Part shown: one piece after another, positions 6,013 through 8,682 of the stretch
Layout of the letters: each line of letters begins with the position of its first letter
Position numbering within the stretch: position 1 is the first letter of the stretch
DNA from: an uncultured Eubacteriales bacterium
GTDB lineage: Bacteria; Bacillota; Clostridia; Christensenellales; Aristaeellaceae
Reading direction: 5' to 3'
Assembly (NCBI GenBank): GCA_902782795.1
Contig: CACZOT010000091.1
Span: 1-8,682 of the forward strand
Length of the DNA: 8,682 nucleotides
Made by a program: the position numbers and the translations under genes
Notes under the pieces: generated by a model
Database searches by the model: none
What the model saw: only the letters and a program-made list of their open reading frames with translations
What the model was told of the DNA's origin: nothing

Positions 6013-6041
6013 ATTCTAACACGGGCAAGGGCTGTATGCAA
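6013..6041 (-). promoter_or_regulatory. Sigma-A promoter of the ABC importer operon
   Basis: On the minus strand: -35 TTGCAT (6041-6036), a 17-base spacer ending in TGT, and -10 TAGAAT (6018-6013), an extended -10 arrangement. Transcription would begin near 6005 and read the binding protein and both permeases. It lies just downstream of the isomerase terminator (6095-6130), so the importer is transcribed independently of that gene. No convincing LacI or cre operator overlaps it. Confidence 0.75.
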
Positions 6042-6094
6042 GTAAAAAAGAACTCCATATGACGCCCGCGGAAAAATTTAATGACGCTGCTGCG

Positions 6095-6130
6095 AAAAAA
6101 CGCGGAGGGGACCTTCGTCCCCCTCCGCGT
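6095..6130 (-). terminator. Intrinsic terminator of the isomerase gene
   Basis: On the minus strand ACGCGGAGGG-GGAC pairs with GTCC-CCTCCGCGT around a GAAG loop, with one bulged G, followed directly by six Ts (6100-6095). It starts 23 bases after the stop of the isomerase gene. It is a canonical Rho-independent terminator separating that gene from the ABC operon. Confidence 0.93.
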
Positions 6131-6152
6131 ATGCGTTTATTTCCGAACGCGA

Positions 6153-7118
6153 TCACGCCCACCACATGGCGCCGCGGTCTTCGAACATCATGACTTCCTT
6201 GAGGAAGGCGATGGCCTTGTTGAGGCCCTCGAGCGGAGTCATGAGGCTGTCCTCATGCTCGATGGAGATGGGCCCGTCGTAGCCGATGAGGCGCAGGGTG
6301 CTCATCATGTCCTTCCAGACCTGGTAATCGTGGCCGTAGCCGACGGAGCGGAAGATCCAGGAGCGGTGGATCTCGTCGCCGTAGTGCTTGGTATCCAGCA
6401 CGCCGTTGACGGCGGAATTGATCGGGTCGATCTTGGTGTCCTTGGCGTGGAAGTAGTACACGGCGTCGCCCAGGGCGCGCAGGGCGGCCACGGGGTCGAT
6501 GCCCTGCCAGAAGAGGTGGCTGGGGTCGAAGTTGGCGCCGATGTTGTCTCCGCAGGCGGCGCGCAGCTTGAGCAGCGTCTCGGGGTTGTAGACGCAGAAG
6601 CCTGGGTGCATCTCAAAGGCGAGCTTGCTCACGCCGTGCTCCTTGGCGAACGCGGCCCACTTCTTCCAGTAGGGAATGAGGACCTCGTTCCACTGGTACT
6701 CGAGGATGTTGGAATAATCGTCCGGCCAGGGGCAGGTGACCCAGTTGGGCGTCTTGTCCTCGGGAGAGCCGCCCGGGCAGCCAGAGAACGTCACGACGGT
6801 GTGCACGTCCATCTTCTCGGCCAGGAGAACGGCCGCGACGAAATCGTCATGGAACTGCTTGGCCACGGCCTTGTCCGGATGCACGGGGTTGCCGTGGGTG
6901 GACAGGGCGGCGATCTCCAGATCGTACTTCTTCAGCGTCGCGAGCATCTGGTCGATCTTCTCCGGATGGGCGAGGAAATCCGCCGCGTCGCAGTGGGCCT
7001 TGCCGGGGAAGCCGCCGCAGCCGATCTCGACCGCCTGCGCGCCGGCTTCGTGGAGATACTTGCAGGCTTCCTCGAAGGAACGGTCCTGCAGCAGCACAGC
7101 AAAAACGCTCAGTTTCAT
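6153..7118 (-). CDS. Sugar phosphate isomerase/epimerase family protein (TIM barrel)
   Basis: A 321-residue enzyme of the xylose-isomerase-like/AP-endonuclease-2 TIM-barrel superfamily (COG1082, IolE-like). The metal-site residues expected of the family are all visible: Glu169 in FEMHPG, Asp198 and His201 in NFDPSH, His224 in YFHAKD and Glu287 in SIEHED, plus His75 in STHGNP near the active-site mouth. These would hold a divalent metal for aldose-ketose isomerisation or epimerisation; some relatives are instead dehydratases or act on inosose, so the exact reaction is open. There is no signal peptide, so it is cytoplasmic. AGGAGGG lies about six bases before the ATG. It has its own promoter (7175-7204) and terminator (6095-6130). 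Its position upstream of a sugar importer and LacI regulator suggests that it processes the imported sugar. Confidence 0.9.
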   Translation of the reverse strand: MKLSVFAVLLQDRSFEEACKYLHEAGAQAVEIGCGGFPGKAHCDAADFLAHPEKIDQMLATLKKYDLEIAALSTHGNPVHPDKAVAKQFHDDFVAAVLLAEKMDVHTVVTFSGCPGGSPEDKTPNWVTCPWPDDYSNILEYQWNEVLIPYWKKWAAFAKEHGVSKLAFEMHPGFCVYNPETLLKLRAACGDNIGANFDPSHLFWQGIDPVAALRALGDAVYYFHAKDTKIDPINSAVNGVLDTKHYGDEIHRSWIFRSVGYGHDYQVWKDMMSTLRLIGYDGPISIEHEDSLMTPLEGLNKAIAFLKEVMMFEDRGAMWWA

Positions 7119-7174
7119 GGGGTACCCTCCTGTTGAACTCTCATTTTAGCCCCCGACGGGGCCGATACGAATAC

Positions 7175-7204
7175 ATTATACCGCACATGCGCGCTCTTGC
7201 GCAA
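7175..7204 (-). promoter_or_regulatory. Sigma-A promoter of the isomerase gene
   Basis: On the minus strand: -35 TTGCGC (7204-7199), an 18-base spacer, and a perfect -10 TATAAT (7180-7175). The start would be near 7168, giving a leader of about 50 bases that contains a small GCCCC/GGGGC hairpin (7149-7162). The -35 lies within the palindrome TTGCGCAA (7197-7204). Confidence 0.7.
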
Positions 7205-7247
7205 GCGGTACGCCGAGGGGACGCGCGAAGGGAACATGGGGAGAACG

Positions 7248-7482
7248 CCAGGGGACTCTGTCCCCTGGACCTTGGCAGAGGGCGCCGCCCTCTGCACTCC
7301 TGCTTAAGGGCAATTGGCCCTTAAGAATCCCAAATTGGGGGATTGTTTTGTACCGATGCATCGCGATTCTACCCAAAGACAACGATCTCCGGGTCCCATG
7401 GAAATGATACCGGAGCCTTTTCCTATTCTTTGCCCCTAAATGAGGGGTCCAAGGGGAATCATTCCCCCTGCCAAAGGTCCAG
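7248..7482. repeat. Non-coding array of back-to-back hairpins bounded by an inverted repeat
   Basis: No gene is visible between the isomerase promoter and the secA promoter. Instead there are successive stems: 7248-7268 (9 bp, CCAGGGGAC arm), 7275-7295 (9 bp, GCAGAGGGC arm), 7303-7325 (9 bp, CTTAAGGGC arm), 7326-7344 (6 bp, followed by GTTTTG), 7387-7415 (6 bp), 7433-7447 (5 bp) and 7453-7467 (6-7 bp). The palindrome CGATGCATCG lies at 7354-7363. CTGGACCTTGGCAG (7265-7278) recurs inverted at 7468-7482 with one extra base, enclosing the array. CCGGAGCCTT occurs twice (7410-7419 and 7498-7507). The composition resembles dispersed hairpin repeats of GC-rich Clostridia (recollection, not searched). 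It could also be a structured RNA; the strand is undetermined. Confidence 0.6.
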
Positions 7483-7558
7483 AAAGAGGATCCGCAGCCG
7501 GAGCCTTCCAAAGGAGCCCCGCCCGAGACGGCAGATGAAATAAGGAAGCGCCGCGCCC

Positions 7559-7587
7559 TTGATAAATACGCGAAGAGATGGTATCAT
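7559..7587 (+). promoter_or_regulatory. Sigma-A promoter of secA
   Basis: -35 TTGATA (7559-7564), a 17-base spacer ending in TGG, and -10 TATCAT (7582-7587), an extended -10 arrangement. Transcription would start near 7594, about 60 bases before the secA ATG at 7654. It lies just right of the hairpin array. Confidence 0.75.
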
Positions 7588-7653
7588 AAGATGTTTAATG
7601 GGGTGGGATGCGGCTTCGCCGCGCCGCCCGAAACGGACCACAGGAGGACGGAC

Positions 7654-8682
7654 ATGTTCGAATTTTTGAAAAAGCTGCTGGGCGGCTCGAGCGAAGCGGA
7701 AGTGAAGAAGCTCATGGCGCGGGCGGACGAGATCATCGCCCTGCAGCCCAAATACGAGGCCATGAGCGACGAGGAGCTGCGCGCCCAGAAGGACCTCTTC
7801 CGCGAGAGATATAAGAAGGGAGAAACGCTCGACAGCATGCTCAACGAGGCCTTCGCCGCCGTGCGCGAGGGCGCCTTCCGCGCCATCGGCCAGCGGGCCT
7901 TCAAGGTGCAGCTGGTGGGCGGCATCGTCCTGCACCAGGGGCGCATCGCGGAGATGCGCACGGGCGAGGGCAAAACGCTGACGGCCTGCTTCCCGGCGTA
8001 TCTGAACGCCATCGCGGGCGAGGGCGTGCATATCGTCACGGTCAACGATTATCTGGCCCGCTTCCAGAGCGAATGGATGGGCAAGGTCTACCGCTTCATG
8101 GGCATGGAGGTCGGCCTGATCGTGCACGATCTCGAAGCGCCGGAGCGGCAGAAGGCCTACGCCGCGGACATCACCTACGCCACCAACAACGAGCTGGGCT
8201 TCGATTACCTGCGCGACAACATGGCCGTGCGCAAGGAGCGCCTCGTGCAGCGGCCGCTCAATTTCGCCATCGTGGACGAGGTGGACTCCATCCTCATCGA
8301 CGAGGCGAGAACGCCGCTGATCATCTCCGGCCAGGGCGACAAATCCACCGAGATGTACAACCGCGCCGACCGCTTCGCCTGCCGCCTGCGCGAGACCGAG
8401 GATTACGAGAAGGACGAAAAGAAGAAGACCATCCACCTCACCGACGAGGGCACGCGCAAGGCCGAGGCCTACTTCAACGTCGAGAACCTCACCGACCCGG
8501 CCAACGCCGAGCTCAACCACCACATCCTCGCCGCCCTGCGCGCCAACGTCATGATGAAGCGCGACGTGGACTACGTCGTCAAGGACGGCCAGGTCGTCAT
8601 CGTGGACGAGTTCACGGGCCGCCTCATGGTGGGCCGCCGCTATTCCGACGGCCTGCACCAGGCCATCGAGGCCAAGGAGAAG
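7654..8682 (+). CDS. secA: Preprotein translocase ATPase SecA, N-terminal part (runs off the window)
   Basis: The motor that pushes unfolded preproteins through the SecYEG channel by ATP hydrolysis, peripheral on the inner face of the membrane. The ATG at 7654 has AGGAGG (7642-7647) six bases upstream; 343 codons are open to the window end without a stop, against a usual length above 800. Visible parts: N-terminal helix [11 protein letters not shown]; nucleotide-binding domain 1 with LHQGRIAEM and Walker [10 protein letters not shown] (101-109); VTVNDYLA (128-135); [14 protein letters not shown] (177-190); Walker B and DEAD-like core [18 protein letters not shown] (206-223); then the start of the preprotein-crosslinking domain and [19 protein letters not shown] (318-336). 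The residues after NDYLA are RFQSEW rather than the commoner RRD-type sequence. It is transcribed from 7559-7587 and away from the sugar locus; what follows it is outside the window. Confidence 0.98.
   Translation, partial: MFEFLKKLLGGSSEAEVKKLMARADEIIALQPKYEAMSDEELRAQKDLFRERYKKGETLDSMLNEAFAAVREGAFRAIGQRAFKVQLVGGIVLHQGRIAEMRTGEGKTLTACFPAYLNAIAGEGVHIVTVNDYLARFQSEWMGKVYRFMGMEVGLIVHDLEAPERQKAYAADITYATNNELGFDYLRDNMAVRKERLVQRPLNFAIVDEVDSILIDEARTPLIISGQGDKSTEMYNRADRFACRLRETEDYEKDEKKKTIHLTDEGTRKAEAYFNVENLTDPANAELNHHILAALRANVMMKRDVDYVVKDGQVVIVDEFTGRLMVGRRYSDGLHQAIEAKEK

Noticed and set aside
6081..7136. Plus-strand open frame opposite the isomerase gene
   Set aside because: Antisense shadow: it spans the isomerase terminator and lacks any domain, while the minus strand carries all metal-site motifs.
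7248..7482. CRISPR array
   Set aside because: The hairpins differ in sequence from one another and there is no regular direct repeat with unique spacers.
7459..8658. Minus-strand open frame opposite secA
   Set aside because: The composition is typical of a shadow frame, and the plus strand is unmistakable SecA.

Overview
The window looks like chromosome of a GC-rich, low-copy-repeat member of the Bacillota, most likely a gut-type Clostridia (Eubacteriales). The support is: strong AGGAGG-type ribosome binding sites before nearly every gene, sigma-A promoters with 17-18 base spacers, a textbook CtsR operator, an LplB/LplC/LplA-type sugar transporter without its own ATPase, and a clostridial-looking SecA. 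I cannot name the genus from sequence alone.

Left edge (1-304): a leftward sigma-A promoter overlapped by a perfect CtsR heat-shock operator drives a gene that lies outside the window. A rightward promoter at 240-269 starts a small unit: a 30-codon leader-like ORF (305-397), an 87-residue Xre-type DNA-binding protein (493-756) and a short, very basic protein starting at 775. The reading frame of that last protein runs straight through a strong terminator hairpin (901-940) with no stop codon, so the terminated mRNA would be non-stop. This is the arrangement known for the ribosome-rescue factors ArfA and BrfA, and it is the most interesting thing in the window.

Middle (968-7204, all leftward): a carbohydrate-uptake locus made of three transcription units, each with its own recognisable promoter and terminator. 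In transcription order (right to left) they are a sugar-phosphate isomerase/epimerase-like TIM-barrel enzyme (6153-7118), an ABC importer operon of solute-binding protein, permease and permease (5889 down to 2286), and a LacI-family repressor (2005-968) that converges on the Xre/basic-protein unit and shares its bidirectional terminator. The likely logic is that the LacI protein senses a sugar signal and controls uptake, with the isomerase acting on the imported sugar or a derivative. The substrate cannot be read from sequence, and the ATPase must come from elsewhere, as is usual for this subfamily.

Right edge (7205-8682): a non-coding stretch of about 230 bases packed with back-to-back hairpins and bounded by an inverted repeat, then a sigma-A promoter (7559-7587) and the first 343 codons of secA, the preprotein translocase ATPase, which runs off the end of the window.
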